Position numbers and translations under genes: made by a program. This document shows positions 46,815-55,598 of a DNA stretch of 64,000 bases, piece after piece. The stretch is from contig NZ_LGED01000024.1 of assembly GCF_001280085.1 (NCBI RefSeq), forward strand, positions 62,001 through 126,000. The letters run 5' to 3'. How positions within the stretch are numbered: the first letter of the stretch is position 1; every line of letters starts with the position of its first letter. Under the pieces are notes generated by a model. It saw nothing but the letters and a program-made list of their open reading frames with translations. It had not been told where the DNA came from and did no database searches. This DNA is from Saccharothrix sp. NRRL B-16348 (GTDB taxonomy: Bacteria; Actinomycetota; Actinomycetes; Mycobacteriales; Pseudonocardiaceae).

Positions 46815-47642
46815 ATGACCGTCTTGTCGTCCCGACCCGCGCAGCCCGTCGATCCCGGCCTGGTGTCGATCGCGCTGGAGATAGCGGGCCGACTCGCCAA
46901 CGACGCGTCCGACGTGATCATGGCGACCGCGGGGCGCGGTGCGCGACCCGACGACGAGACCTCGCCGTTCGACTGGGTGACCGACACCGATCGGACGTTG
47001 GAGCGGCACACGCGGCGGGTGCTGACGGCCGAGTTCCCGGACATCCCGGTGTTCTGCGAGGACACCGACAGCGACGTGGTGAGCGACGCGGAGTTCCGCT
47101 GGGTGGTCGACCCGGTCGACGGGACCGCGAACTACGTCGCCGGTGTGCCGTGGTGCGCGTACAGCCTGGCGTTGATCGACCGGTGGGGTCCGGTCGTGGG
47201 CGTGGTCGCGGACCCGTACCGGGCCCAGATCTACGCCGCCGCGCGGGGGCGCGGCATGCGGGCGAACGGCACGCCGGTGCGGCTCGGCGACCAGGCGGTG
47301 AGCTCGATCGTGTGCACGGAGATGACGCGGACGGGGCCGTGGCCGGGCATGGGCGAGTTCATCTCGCGGGCGGCGGTGGCGGGCACGGGCGTGCGGGTGC
47401 TGGGCTCGAAGGCCCTGGCCGTCGCCCAAGTGGCCCTGGGCCACGCCGCGGCCGCCGTCCTGGACAGCTACCACGAGTGGGACGTGGCCGGCGCGGTCGC
47501 CCTGGCCGTCGAATCGGGCGCCGCGGTCCTGGACCGAAGAGGCGAGGACGCGCCCCTGCCGGTGGACGGCCTGCTCGTGGCCATGCCGGAGGTGGCGGAG
47601 GAAGTCCTGGCCTGGTGGCAGGCGGCTTCCACGTCCCGCTAG
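46815..47642 (+). CDS. Inositol monophosphatase family phosphatase
   Basis: The 275-residue protein has the lithium-sensitive phosphatase motifs: DWVTDTDRTLE (residues 54-64), EDTDSD with a metal glutamate (~82), WVVDPVDGTANYVAGVPWCAYSLALI (~96-121) and HEWDVAGAVALAVESGA (~220-236). It hydrolyses a sugar or inositol monophosphate; substrates in this family include inositol-1-phosphate and histidinol phosphate. It is divergent from mgtA (132 bp). The 184-bp gap after it holds only a small inverted repeat at 47687-47704. Confidence 0.88.
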   Translation: MTVLSSRPAQPVDPGLVSIALEIAGRLANDASDVIMATAGRGARPDDETSPFDWVTDTDRTLERHTRRVLTAEFPDIPVFCEDTDSDVVSDAEFRWVVDPVDGTANYVAGVPWCAYSLALIDRWGPVVGVVADPYRAQIYAAARGRGMRANGTPVRLGDQAVSSIVCTEMTRTGPWPGMGEFISRAAVAGTGVRVLGSKALAVAQVALGHAAAAVLDSYHEWDVAGAVALAVESGAAVLDRRGEDAPLPVDGLLVAMPEVAEEVLAWWQAASTSR

Positions 47643-47826
47643 GCCGTTCGGCGGATGGACCGTTGATCGACTAGGCTGACCGTCGTCGAGGCCACTAGGC
47701 CTCGGAAGTGGACCCGGTTCACCCGCCGGACGACGGGTTGCCGGGTTTCGCGCTGTCCAGGGGACTTCCAGCTCGGTGCACACCCTCGAGCAGATCCGTC
47801 ACCCGACGCCTGCACTCGCCGTCGGT

Positions 47827-48468
47827 CTAACCGTTGCCCAGGTGTGGCAGTTGTTGTTCCAGGACTTCGAGATGGGTGCGGACCGCGTCCAGGGATGCCT
47901 GGTTAAGCAGTTGGAGGGCCACGCGGCCCACCTCGTCCTCGAACGACGTGAAGTCGTGGACGGCGGCGGCCAGGCGGTCGGTGACCGGGTGGGATTGGTC
48001 GGCGCCCAGGGCTCGGCCCAGGTCGGCGATGCGCCGCACGTCCGGCAGTTCGGCGGCGAACTGGGCGGCGATCCGTTCCAGCCACGCCCTGGCCGGTGAC
48101 GCGGGCACGGTGGCCACGGCGGCGCCCACGCGGCGCACAGCCAGTTCGCAGCGGCCCACCATCGCGGACCAGCGGTCGTTCACCGGAGGCGCAAGCGGCG
48201 GCGGAGGTGGTGGCGGCAGAAGTGGGGGCATGAGCGGAGGTGGCGGGAGCCGGCGTTCCCGGGTGCGGCGGCGGACGGCGCCCACCACCAGACCCACCAC
48301 GGTGCCGGGGACGCCGCCTATCACCACGCCCACCACGCCGGACGCGATCACGGTCCCCACGATCGACGGCGGGCTCGCGTCAGTGGACGACGCGGTCAAG
48401 CCGAACGCCAGCAGCAGCGTCATCAGCGCCGTGCCGATGAGCAGTCCCCAGAGCGCCGCCCGTCCCAT
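47827..48468 (-). CDS. Membrane protein with proline-rich linker, unknown function
   Basis: The ATG at 48468 gives 213 residues. The first ~70 contain two hydrophobic segments (about 5-25 and 37-63), then a polyproline stretch PPPPLMPPLLPPPPPPPLAPP near 75-96, and a C-terminal ~110-residue helical region with no cysteine. The proline stretch could form a stiff linker to a cytosolic domain. No family was recognised. It is downstream and convergent to the phosphatase gene. Confidence 0.65.
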   Translation of the reverse strand: MGRAALWGLLIGTALMTLLLAFGLTASSTDASPPSIVGTVIASGVVGVVIGGVPGTVVGLVVGAVRRRTRERRLPPPPLMPPLLPPPPPPPLAPPVNDRWSAMVGRCELAVRRVGAAVATVPASPARAWLERIAAQFAAELPDVRRIADLGRALGADQSHPVTDRLAAAVHDFTSFEDEVGRVALQLLNQASLDAVRTHLEVLEQQLPHLGNG

Positions 48469-48485
48469 GCGCCCAATGTGCCAGA

Positions 48486-49520
48486 TCAGGCGTCGTAATC
48501 CACGGTAACCGCCGAGGTCACGGCGACCGATTGGCACGTCAGGACGAAACCGGCCTCCACCTCGCGCGGCTCCAGCGCGTAGTTCCGCCGCATCTCCACC
48601 TCACCGGACACGACCAGCGCACGGCACGTCCCGCACACGCCGCCCTTGCATGCGAACGGCAGGTCCGCGCGCACCCGCTGGGCCGCGTCGAGGATCGGCA
48701 CGTCCGCCGGCAGCGGGACTTCGGTGGTCCGCCCGTCCAGGATCACGGTCGCGGTGGCGGCGGAGACAAGAGACGACTCGGCACGACGCGGCGGAGGAGG
48801 CGGTTCGTCCACGTAGAACAGCTCGTGGTGCACGTCCGACGGTGGAACGCCCAGGGACGCCAGCACGTCCTCCGCGTCCCGCACCATCCCGTACGGCCCG
48901 CACAGCCACCACGCGTCGACGTCCGCCCACGGCACCACCGTCGAGAACAGCGCCCGCAGCTTCGCCGCGTCCAACCGCCCGCTGAACAGCTCGACGTCCC
49001 GCGGCTCCCGCGACAGCACGTGCACCAGCTGGAACCGAGCCGGGTACCGGTCCTTCAGGTCCGCCAGCTCCTCGGCGAACATCACCGTGTCCGCACGCCG
49101 GTTCCCGTACAGCATCGTCACCCGCGCACCGCCGGCCAGCACCGACGCGGCGATCGACAACGCGGGCGTGATGCCGGACCCGGCGACCACCAGCCCGTGG
49201 TGCGCCCCTCCGGACGGCGTGAAGGTGCCCAACGGCGGCAGCACCTCCAGCACGTCGCCGCGCTGCAGCCGGTCCACCAGCAGCGTCGAGAACAGCCCGC
49301 CGTCCACCCGCCGCACCCCGATCCGCAGCGGACCGCCGGCGGGCGCGCAGATCGAGTACGACCGCCGCTCGTCGCCGTTGCGCAGGGTCAGGTACTGCCC
49401 CGGCGCGAACGCGAAGTCCGCGGCCAGCGACGGGGGCACCTCGAACGTCACCGCGACGGCGTCCGAGCACAGCTGCTCGACCGACGCGACGGTCAGCTTG
49501 TGGAACACCGGCCGCGCCAT
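48486..49520 (-). CDS. paaE: Phenylacetyl-CoA epoxidase reductase subunit PaaE
   Basis: The 344-residue protein moves electrons from NADPH to the PaaABC epoxidase. The N-terminal flavin part has FAFAPGQYLTLRNGDERRSYSIC (RxYS motif), a nucleotide-binding part with GSGITPALSIAASVLAGGARVTMLYGNR and WWLCGPYGMV, and the C-terminal plant-type 2Fe-2S domain has CKGGVCGTCRALVVSG and a last CQS. The start ATG 49520 overlaps the paaD stop. It is the last gene of the paaABCDE run. Confidence 0.95.
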   Translation of the reverse strand: MARPVFHKLTVASVEQLCSDAVAVTFEVPPSLAADFAFAPGQYLTLRNGDERRSYSICAPAGGPLRIGVRRVDGGLFSTLLVDRLQRGDVLEVLPPLGTFTPSGGAHHGLVVAGSGITPALSIAASVLAGGARVTMLYGNRRADTVMFAEELADLKDRYPARFQLVHVLSREPRDVELFSGRLDAAKLRALFSTVVPWADVDAWWLCGPYGMVRDAEDVLASLGVPPSDVHHELFYVDEPPPPPRRAESSLVSAATATVILDGRTTEVPLPADVPILDAAQRVRADLPFACKGGVCGTCRALVVSGEVEMRRNYALEPREVEAGFVLTCQSVAVTSAVTVDYDA

Positions 49521-50011
49521 CAGATCTCCTTCACGTGCTCGAACGGCTCGGCGCAGTCCGCGCACCGGCGCAGCGCCTTGCACGCCGTCGACCCGAACCG
49601 CGACACCTCCGACGTGCGCGGCGACCCGCACCGCGGGCACGGCACCCGCTGCGACGGCGGGGTCAGGTTCAGCGGCACCGGTCCGACCGCGCGCGGCCCC
49701 AGCCGGGACGGTGGCGCGATGCCCGCCTCCCGCAGCTTGCGCAACCCGTCCTCGCTGATCCAGTCGGTGGTCCACGCGGGCGAGAGCGACAGCCGCACGT
49801 CCACCGCCGCGTACCCGGCGGCCAGCAACGTCCGCCGCAGGTCGGCCGCCATCTCGTCGAGCGCCGGGCACCCGGAGTAGGTGGGCGTGATGGTCACCGA
49901 CACCCGCCCGTCGGACTCGGTCACGTCGCGCAGCACGCCGAGGTCGGCCAGCGTCAGCACCGGCAGCTCCGGGTCGCGGACCCGCGCGGCGACGTCCAGC
50001 GCGGTGCTCAC
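49520..50011 (-). CDS. paaD: Phenylacetate degradation protein PaaD (1,2-phenylacetyl-CoA epoxidase subunit D)
   Basis: The GTG start at 50011 overlaps paaC by 4 bp (GTGA). The 163-residue protein has the DUF59/MIP18-like opening RDPELPVLTLADLGVLRDV and VTITPTYSGCPALD, with the metal-related cysteine, and a C-terminal four-cysteine zinc ribbon (CPRCGSPRTSEVSRFGSTACKALRRCADC). PaaD is thought to help cofactor assembly of the epoxidase rather than catalysis. Confidence 0.94.
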   Translation of the reverse strand: MSTALDVAARVRDPELPVLTLADLGVLRDVTESDGRVSVTITPTYSGCPALDEMAADLRRTLLAAGYAAVDVRLSLSPAWTTDWISEDGLRKLREAGIAPPSRLGPRAVGPVPLNLTPPSQRVPCPRCGSPRTSEVSRFGSTACKALRRCADCAEPFEHVKEI

Positions 50012-50898
50012 CACTTCGCCCCCGGCAACGACCGGTGCAGGTGCTGCAGCTCGGCCAGCAGGTAGCCGAACGCCTCGGTGTGCACGCCGTCGCGCCCCGC
50101 CAGCCCGTTGACCCGCGCCGCGGGCACGTCCGCGGGCCGCGTCAGCCCCGCCGCCGCCAGCACCGCGTCCAGCACGCCGTCCACTTCGGACCGCAGCTCG
50201 GCCGGGTCGACCGCGACACCGGGCAACCGCAGCTCGACGGCGTGCGCGGTGGACAGCTCGGCCAGGAACGGCCACACCCGCTCCAGCCCCGCGCGCATCC
50301 GCCGGTGCGACTCGTCGGTGCCGTCACCGAGCCGCACGACCCACTGGGCGGCGTGGTCGCGGTGGTAGGCCAGCTCCTTCAAGCCCTTCGCCGCCACGGC
50401 CGCCAGCACCGGGTCGGCGCTCGCCCGCAGCCGCGAGTACTGCGCGACCTTCCACGACGAGAACACCAGCAGCCGCGCCACGGTGGTGGCGAAGTCACCG
50501 CCCGCGAACGGCCCGCACTCGATCTCCGCCAGGTGCACGTTCCGGAAGTCGCGCTCGTCGCGCAGGTACGCGAGCGCGTCCTCGTCCCGGCCCGCGCCCT
50601 CGACCTCGCCCGCCCTGGTCAGCAGCATCCGGGCCTGGCCGAGCAGGTCGAGCGCGATGTTGGCCAGCGCGACGTCCTCCTCCAGCTCCGGCGCGCGGGA
50701 GCACCACTCGGCCAGCCGCTGGGACAGGACCAGCGCGTCGTCGCCGAGCATCAGGCAGTACGCGGCGAGGTCGGCGCGGTCGACGTCGGGCACCTCGCGG
50801 TCCACCCCGGCCAGCGCCTCGGAGAACCCCGTGCCGAACGCCCAGTGCGCGTCCTCATGCCCGTCGATCAGGGCTTCGTAGGCGTTATCGAAGCTCAT
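50008..50898 (-). CDS. paaC: Phenylacetyl-CoA epoxidase subunit PaaC
   Basis: This 296-residue ferritin-like protein is the structural partner of PaaA. The family opening ALIDGHEDAHWAFGTGFSEAL is shifted from E. coli but DDALVLSQRLAEWCSRAPELEEDVALANIALDLLGQARMLL and DERDFRNVHLAEIECGPFAGGDFATTVARLLVFSSW are diagnostic. The metal ligands of PaaA are not expected to be complete here. It overlaps paaB and paaD. Confidence 0.94.
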   Translation of the reverse strand: MSFDNAYEALIDGHEDAHWAFGTGFSEALAGVDREVPDVDRADLAAYCLMLGDDALVLSQRLAEWCSRAPELEEDVALANIALDLLGQARMLLTRAGEVEGAGRDEDALAYLRDERDFRNVHLAEIECGPFAGGDFATTVARLLVFSSWKVAQYSRLRASADPVLAAVAAKGLKELAYHRDHAAQWVVRLGDGTDESHRRMRAGLERVWPFLAELSTAHAVELRLPGVAVDPAELRSEVDGVLDAVLAAAGLTRPADVPAARVNGLAGRDGVHTEAFGYLLAELQHLHRSLPGAKW

Positions 50899-51179
50899 AG
50901 GTGCGGCACGTCCTCGGGGATCTCGTAGAACGTCGGGTGCCGGTAGACCTTGTCCCCGCTCGGCTCGAAGAACGGGTCCTTCTCGTCCGGTGACGACGCG
51001 GTGATCGCCGTCGCGGGCACCACCCAGATGGACACGCCCTCGTTGCGCCGGGTGTAGACGTCACGCGCGTTGCGGAGCGCCATCTCGGCGTCCGGCGCGT
51101 GCAGCGACCCGACGTGCACGTGGTTCAGCCCGCGCTTGCCGCGCACGAACACTTCCCACAGCGGCCACGACGCACTCAT
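50895..51179 (-). CDS. paaB: Phenylacetyl-CoA epoxidase subunit PaaB
   Basis: The ATG at 51179 gives 94 residues: [55 protein letters not shown] is the PaaB signature. PaaB bridges PaaAC heterodimers. It overlaps paaA and paaC by 4 bp each. Confidence 0.95.
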   Translation of the reverse strand: MSASWPLWEVFVRGKRGLNHVHVGSLHAPDAEMALRNARDVYTRRNEGVSIWVVPATAITASSPDEKDPFFEPSGDKVYRHPTFYEIPEDVPHL

Positions 51180-52111
51180 GCCACACCTTCCTCGACAGCC
51201 GCGTGCTTCATCGCGTGCGCCGCGGCGGCGGCACGCACCCACTCGCCGTCCTCGTGCGCCTTGCGCCGGTGCTCGACGCGCTGCGCGTTCGTCGGCCCGT
51301 TGCCGCCGACGACCTGCCAGAACTCGTCCCAGTCGGGCTGCCCGAAGTCGTGGTGCCCGCGCTCGGGGTTCCACCTCAGCTCCGGGTCGGGCAGCGTCAC
51401 GCCGAGCTTCTCCGCCTGCGGCACGGTCATGTCGACGAACTTCTGCCGCAGCTCGTCGTTGGTGTTGCGCTTGATCCGCCACTTCATCGACTGCTCGGTG
51501 TTGGACGACTCGGCGTCCGGCGGGCCGAACATCATCAGCGACGGCCACCACCAGCGGTCGACCGACTCCTGCACCATCGCGCGCTGGGCGTCGGTGCCTG
51601 CCATCATCGTCATCAGCAGCTCGTAGCCCTGCCGCTGGTGGAAGGACTCCTCCTTGCAGATGCGGATCATGGCTCGCGCGTACGGCCCGTAGGACGTGCG
51701 GCACAGCGGCACCTGGTTGCAGATCGCGGCGCCGTCCACGAGCCAGCCGATCACGCCGACGTCGGCGTAGGACAGCGTCGGGTAGTTGAAGATCGAGGAG
51801 TACTTCTGCCTGCCCGAGATCAGCTTCTCGGTCAGCTCGGCCCGGTCCGCGCCGAGCGTCTCGGTCGCGGCGTACAGGTAGAGCCCGTGCCCGGCTTCGT
51901 CCTGGACCTTGGCCAGCAGGATCGCCTTGCGGCGCAGCGACGGCGCGCGGCTGATCCAGTTGCCTTCGGGCTGCATGCCGATGATCTCGGAGTGCGCGTG
52001 CTGCGCGATCTGCCGGATCAGCGTCTTCCGGTAGCCGTCGGGCATCCAGTCGCGCGGTTCGACGCGCTGCTCGGCCGCGACGGTGCGCTCGAACTGTGCC
52101 TCCAGGTCCAT
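51176..52111 (-). CDS. paaA: Phenylacetyl-CoA epoxidase catalytic subunit PaaA
   Basis: The 311-residue diiron monooxygenase epoxidises the ring of phenylacetyl-CoA. Ligand regions [43 protein letters not shown] (Glu and ExxH) and [18 protein letters not shown] (Glu and ExxH) are intact. It is the first gene of paaABCDE, all on the minus strand with 4-bp overlaps. paaK, paaZ and paaFGH are not in the window, so the rest of the pathway is elsewhere. Confidence 0.96.
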   Translation of the reverse strand: MDLEAQFERTVAAEQRVEPRDWMPDGYRKTLIRQIAQHAHSEIIGMQPEGNWISRAPSLRRKAILLAKVQDEAGHGLYLYAATETLGADRAELTEKLISGRQKYSSIFNYPTLSYADVGVIGWLVDGAAICNQVPLCRTSYGPYARAMIRICKEESFHQRQGYELLMTMMAGTDAQRAMVQESVDRWWWPSLMMFGPPDAESSNTEQSMKWRIKRNTNDELRQKFVDMTVPQAEKLGVTLPDPELRWNPERGHHDFGQPDWDEFWQVVGGNGPTNAQRVEHRRKAHEDGEWVRAAAAAHAMKHAAVEEGVA

Positions 52112-52167
52112 GCGACCGATGTTACACCTGGAGACAGAATTTGGGCAGAACTGTCACAAGCCTCCGG

Positions 52168-52653
52168 TCACCACTTCCGGCGGACCCACCACAGCAGCGG
52201 CGCCAGCACCGCCCACGCGGCCAGCAGGAACGTGCCGATCGGCAGCAGCGCGAGCACGGCCGTGCGCCCGGCGACCCGCGCCACCTCGGGGTCGGCCGTG
52301 TCGTACTCGATGCGCACCAGCTGGCCCGGCTCCAGCCCTTCCGGGTACAGCAGGCCCTGCGACGGGCTGTGCACGGCGCCGTCCGGGGTGGCGAAGCGCA
52401 CCACGGTCCGCTGGAACGAGACGGACACCACCTCGGCGGTCGCCTTGCCCAGCCGCTCCTCGATCATCAGGTCGTCGCGCCAGCACGCCGCGAGGAGGAT
52501 CACCCCGATCAGCGTCACCACCGCGCCCAGCAGCACCAACGCCCGGCTGACCAGGAGCCGGGCCTTGGGGCGGGCACCTGTCCGCACTGCGTCGTCCACC
52601 ACAACTGAGGAGTCTAGGGCGGCCTCCGCGCCGGATCTCAGCGATGAGTCCAT
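52168..52653 (-). CDS. DUF3592 membrane protein
   Basis: The 161-residue protein has two hydrophobic segments (about residues 33-57 and 132-154) with a soluble part between that contains the DUF3592 pattern (GKATAEVVSVS, VRFATPDGAVHS, GLEPGQLVRIEYDTADPEVARVAG). Function of the family is unknown. It is divergent from menF with 12 bp between starts, so the two share a promoter region. Confidence 0.85.
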   Translation of the reverse strand: MDSSLRSGAEAALDSSVVVDDAVRTGARPKARLLVSRALVLLGAVVTLIGVILLAACWRDDLMIEERLGKATAEVVSVSFQRTVVRFATPDGAVHSPSQGLLYPEGLEPGQLVRIEYDTADPEVARVAGRTAVLALLPIGTFLLAAWAVLAPLLWWVRRKW

Positions 52654-52665
52654 ACCCTCGACGCC

Positions 52666-53895
52666 GTGACCTCAGCTCCTGCCTCGCGGACCCGACAACG
52701 GCTGCGCGTGCACACCAGGCGCGTCGCGGGCGACAACCTGCTGGGCGGGCTACCCGCGCCGACCGGTGCGCTGAGTTGGGTGCGGGACGGAACGGGCCTG
52801 GTGGGATGGGGTGAGGCGGCCAGGTTCGAGGTGTCGGGAGCGGACCGGTTCGCCGCCGCCGACCGCTGGTGGCGCGAGTTCACCGAGGACCTCGACGTGG
52901 CCGACGAGCTCGGCGTGCCCGGCACGGGGCCGGTGGCGTTCGTCAGCATGGCGTTCTCCGACCGGCCCGGCCACTCGGTGCTCGTGGTGCCGGAGGTCGT
53001 GCTCGGCAGGCGCAACGGGCACAGCTGGCTCACCACGATCGGCGACAGCCGCAAGCGACGGGTCGAGCCGGTGCGCAAGCCGTCGGAGGTGCGCTACAGC
53101 GACGGGCAGGTGTCCGTCACCGGGTACCGCGAGGCCGTGCGCACGGCGGTCGAGCGGATGCGCGCGGGCGAGCTGGAGAAGGTCGTGCTGGCACACGACC
53201 TGCTGGCGGTCGCCGACGTCGGCATCGACCACCGGTTCGTGCTCGAAGGCCTGGCCCGGCGCTACCCCGAGTGCTGGGTGTACGCCGTGGACGGCCTGAT
53301 CGGCGCCACGCCCGAGCTGCTGCTGCGGCGCAGCGGGTCCGTGGTCGACTCACGGGTGCTCGCGGGCACGACGTGGCCGCACGACGGCATGTCGGACGAC
53401 GAGCTGGCCGCCGCGCTGCTGTCGTCGGGCAAGAACCGCGACGAGCACGAGTACGCGGTGGCGTCGCTGGTCGAGACGCTGCGGCCGTTCTGCGACACCA
53501 TGTCGGTGGAGGGGCCGTCGGTGCTGCGGCTGCCGAACGTCTCGCACCTGTCCAGCGACGTCATCGGCACGCTCAGCGGCACGCCGTCGCTGCTCGCGCT
53601 CGGCGAGGCGCTGCACCCCACGGCGGCCGTCGGCGGCACGCCGCGCGCGGACGCGATCGCGATGATCGAGGAGCTGGAGGGCATGGACCGGGGCCGCTAC
53701 TCCGGCCCGGTGGGCTGGATCGACGGCAACGGCGACGGCGAGCTGGGCGTCGCGCTGCGCTGCGCGCAGGTGGACGGCCGCACGGCCCGCCTGTTCGCGG
53801 GCTGCGGCCTGGTCGCCGAGTCCGACCCGGACTCCGAGGTCCACGAGGCGCACGCCAAGATGCTGCCGTTCCGGGAAGCCCTCGAAGGCATGTGA
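52666..53895 (+). CDS. menF: Isochorismate synthase
   Basis: The GTG start at 52666 gives 409 residues. The C-terminal chorismate-binding domain has GELEKVVLAHDLLAV with the base lysine, RRYPECWVYAVDGLIGATPELLLRRSG, HPTAAVGGTPRADAIAMIEELE, RGRYSGPVGWID and FAGCGLVAESDPDSEV, the active-site set shared with MenF and EntC. It starts menaquinone synthesis from chorismate. Assignment to MenF over a siderophore EntC rests on neighbouring menD, menB and menE. Its stop overlaps the next gene (GTGA). Confidence 0.88.
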   Translation: MTSAPASRTRQRLRVHTRRVAGDNLLGGLPAPTGALSWVRDGTGLVGWGEAARFEVSGADRFAAADRWWREFTEDLDVADELGVPGTGPVAFVSMAFSDRPGHSVLVVPEVVLGRRNGHSWLTTIGDSRKRRVEPVRKPSEVRYSDGQVSVTGYREAVRTAVERMRAGELEKVVLAHDLLAVADVGIDHRFVLEGLARRYPECWVYAVDGLIGATPELLLRRSGSVVDSRVLAGTTWPHDGMSDDELAAALLSSGKNRDEHEYAVASLVETLRPFCDTMSVEGPSVLRLPNVSHLSSDVIGTLSGTPSLLALGEALHPTAAVGGTPRADAIAMIEELEGMDRGRYSGPVGWIDGNGDGELGVALRCAQVDGRTARLFAGCGLVAESDPDSEVHEAHAKMLPFREALEGM

Positions 53896-54494
53896 CGCAC
53901 GTCACCGGGACGGCGGAGGGCATTCCGGTCAACCGGTACGTGACCACAGCACTGGACAAACCTCCCGACCTGCGCGGGCCGGACGTCACGGCCGCGTTCG
54001 CCGAGCTGTTCGACGCGCACGCCCGGCAGCTGCGCGGTTACCTGGCCGGCCGGGTCGGTGACGCCGCGGCCGACGACCTGGTCGCCGAGACGTTCCTGGT
54101 GGCGTTGAAGCGGCGGCACAGCTACGACGCCGAACGCGCGCCCGTGAAGGGCTGGCTCTACGGGATCGCCACCAACCTCGTGCGCGAGCACGTCCGCCGG
54201 GAGACCCGCGGCCGGCGTGCCTGGTTGCGCACGGTCGGCCGACCGGAACCCGACCACGGCGGCGCGGTCGCCGACCGGGTGGACGCCCAGCGCCACACCG
54301 AACTGCTCACCCGCGCCCTGGCCGGCCTGCGCGACGAGGACCGGGACGCGCTCCTGCTCACGTCGTGGGCCGGGCTGAGCCCCACCGAGGTGGCCGCCGC
54401 GCTCGGCGAGCCCGCCAGCACCGTCCGCTCCCGGCTGCACCGGGTCCGCACCCGGCTCCAAGCCCTGCTCACCGAGGAGAACCGCGATGCGTGA
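53892..54494 (+). CDS. RNA polymerase sigma factor, sigma-70 (ECF-like) family
   Basis: With GTG 53892 the product is 200 residues; GTG 53940 (MTTALDKPP) is an alternative start. Region 2 reads FAELFDAHARQLRGYLAGRVGDAAADDLVAETFLVALKRRHSYD (residues ~36-79), and region 4 ALAGLRDEDRDALLLTSWAGLSPTEVAAALGEPASTVRSRLHRVRTRLQ (~143-191). It is tied to the next gene, whose start overlaps by 8 bp. The pair is probably a sigma factor and its membrane partner. Linking to menF by a 4-bp stop-start overlap is unusual. Confidence 0.9.
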   Translation: MTHVTGTAEGIPVNRYVTTALDKPPDLRGPDVTAAFAELFDAHARQLRGYLAGRVGDAAADDLVAETFLVALKRRHSYDAERAPVKGWLYGIATNLVREHVRRETRGRRAWLRTVGRPEPDHGGAVADRVDAQRHTELLTRALAGLRDEDRDALLLTSWAGLSPTEVAAALGEPASTVRSRLHRVRTRLQALLTEENRDA

Positions 54495-55551
54495 ACTCGA
54501 CGACGCGCTCGACCGGCTCCACCACGACGTCCGCACCGCCGACGTGCCGCTCGACGCCGTGCGCGCCCGCGTCCTGGCCGCCGCGGCCGACTCCGCGGCG
54601 CCGAAGCGACGCGGCGGCACGTGGTGGCTCGCGCCCGTCGCCGTCGCCGCGGCGACGGCCCTGATCGCGGGCGTCGTCGCGGTGGGCAGCGGGACCGGGC
54701 AGGCGCCCGTGGCCGGCTCGTCGAACGTCGAGCCGGCGTCCGCGCGGGAGTACCTGACGCGGGCGGCCGACGCGATCACCGCCACCGACCAGCCGCTCGA
54801 ACCGGGCCAGTACCACTACGTCGCGGTGCACCAGTGGGCCTCCTACCACGTGCCGCCGTCGCCCCAGGAGCCGGAGACCGACTACGCCTACCTGGTCGAA
54901 TCACGCGACGAGACCTGGATCCCCCGGGACATCACCCAGGAGTGGGTGAACCGGCGCGACCGGTTGCCGGGCGCGAAGTGGCTCGGCGGCACCGTGCCGC
55001 AGTCCGAGGCGCCGCTGCCCGGGCCGAGCGGGTCCGAGCAGGGCGAACGCCGCGGCGCGTGCGGCTCCTTCTTCGGGCTCGTCCCGCCGCCGCCGGGGTG
55101 CGGAGACCCCGACTCGCGCCACCCGGAGTTCTACGCGCGGCTGTCCCGCGACCCGCAGGTCCTCGCCCAGTGGCTGCGCGACCGCACGGACGGCGCGCGC
55201 CAGGCGGGGGGCCTGAAGAACTTGCCGTTCCACTTCGCCGTGCAGCTGCTGCGCACCGGCCTCGTGCCTGCCGACCTGCGCGCCTCGCTGTACCGGGCGC
55301 TCGCGCTGCTCGACGGCGTGACCGTGGCCGACGTCCAGGTCGACCTGGACGGTCGGGTCGGCGTCGCGATCGCCGTCGAGGACGTGCACGAGCGGCGCGA
55401 GCTGATCGTGGACCCGGCCAACGGTGACTTCATCGGCGAGCGCACCGTCGCCGGTCAGCAGCCCCACTTCCCCTACCTCGCGCCGGGCACCGTGACGGGC
55501 TACAGCTCGATCACCACGAAGGTCGTCGACGGGATCGGCGAGACCTCCTGA
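54487..55551 (+). CDS. CU044_5270 family protein (putative sigma-factor-associated membrane protein)
   Basis: The 354-residue protein has an N-terminal ~45-residue cytosolic helix, one hydrophobic segment WWLAPVAVAAATALIAGVVAVG (about 46-67) and an extracytoplasmic domain. Proteins called CU044_5270 are commonly encoded next to ECF-type sigma factors in actinomycetes. No zinc-binding anti-sigma motif is visible. Its own role is not established; anti-sigma or stress-sensing function is an inference from the pairing. Confidence 0.8.
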   Translation: MRELDDALDRLHHDVRTADVPLDAVRARVLAAAADSAAPKRRGGTWWLAPVAVAAATALIAGVVAVGSGTGQAPVAGSSNVEPASAREYLTRAADAITATDQPLEPGQYHYVAVHQWASYHVPPSPQEPETDYAYLVESRDETWIPRDITQEWVNRRDRLPGAKWLGGTVPQSEAPLPGPSGSEQGERRGACGSFFGLVPPPPGCGDPDSRHPEFYARLSRDPQVLAQWLRDRTDGARQAGGLKNLPFHFAVQLLRTGLVPADLRASLYRALALLDGVTVADVQVDLDGRVGVAIAVEDVHERRELIVDPANGDFIGERTVAGQQPHFPYLAPGTVTGYSSITTKVVDGIGETS

Positions 55552-55556
55552 CGCGC

Positions 55557-55589
55557 GAAGGGCCGCCCTCACCGCGAGGGCGGCCCTTC
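55557..55589. terminator. Bidirectional hairpin between the CU044_5270 gene and the M1 peptidase gene
   Basis: GAAGGGCCGCCCTC (55557-55570) pairs perfectly with GAGGGCGGCCCTTC (55576-55589) around a 5-base loop. It lies 6 bp after one stop codon and 10 bp before the convergent stop. Confidence 0.88.
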
Positions 55590-55598
55590 ACCGTGCGG

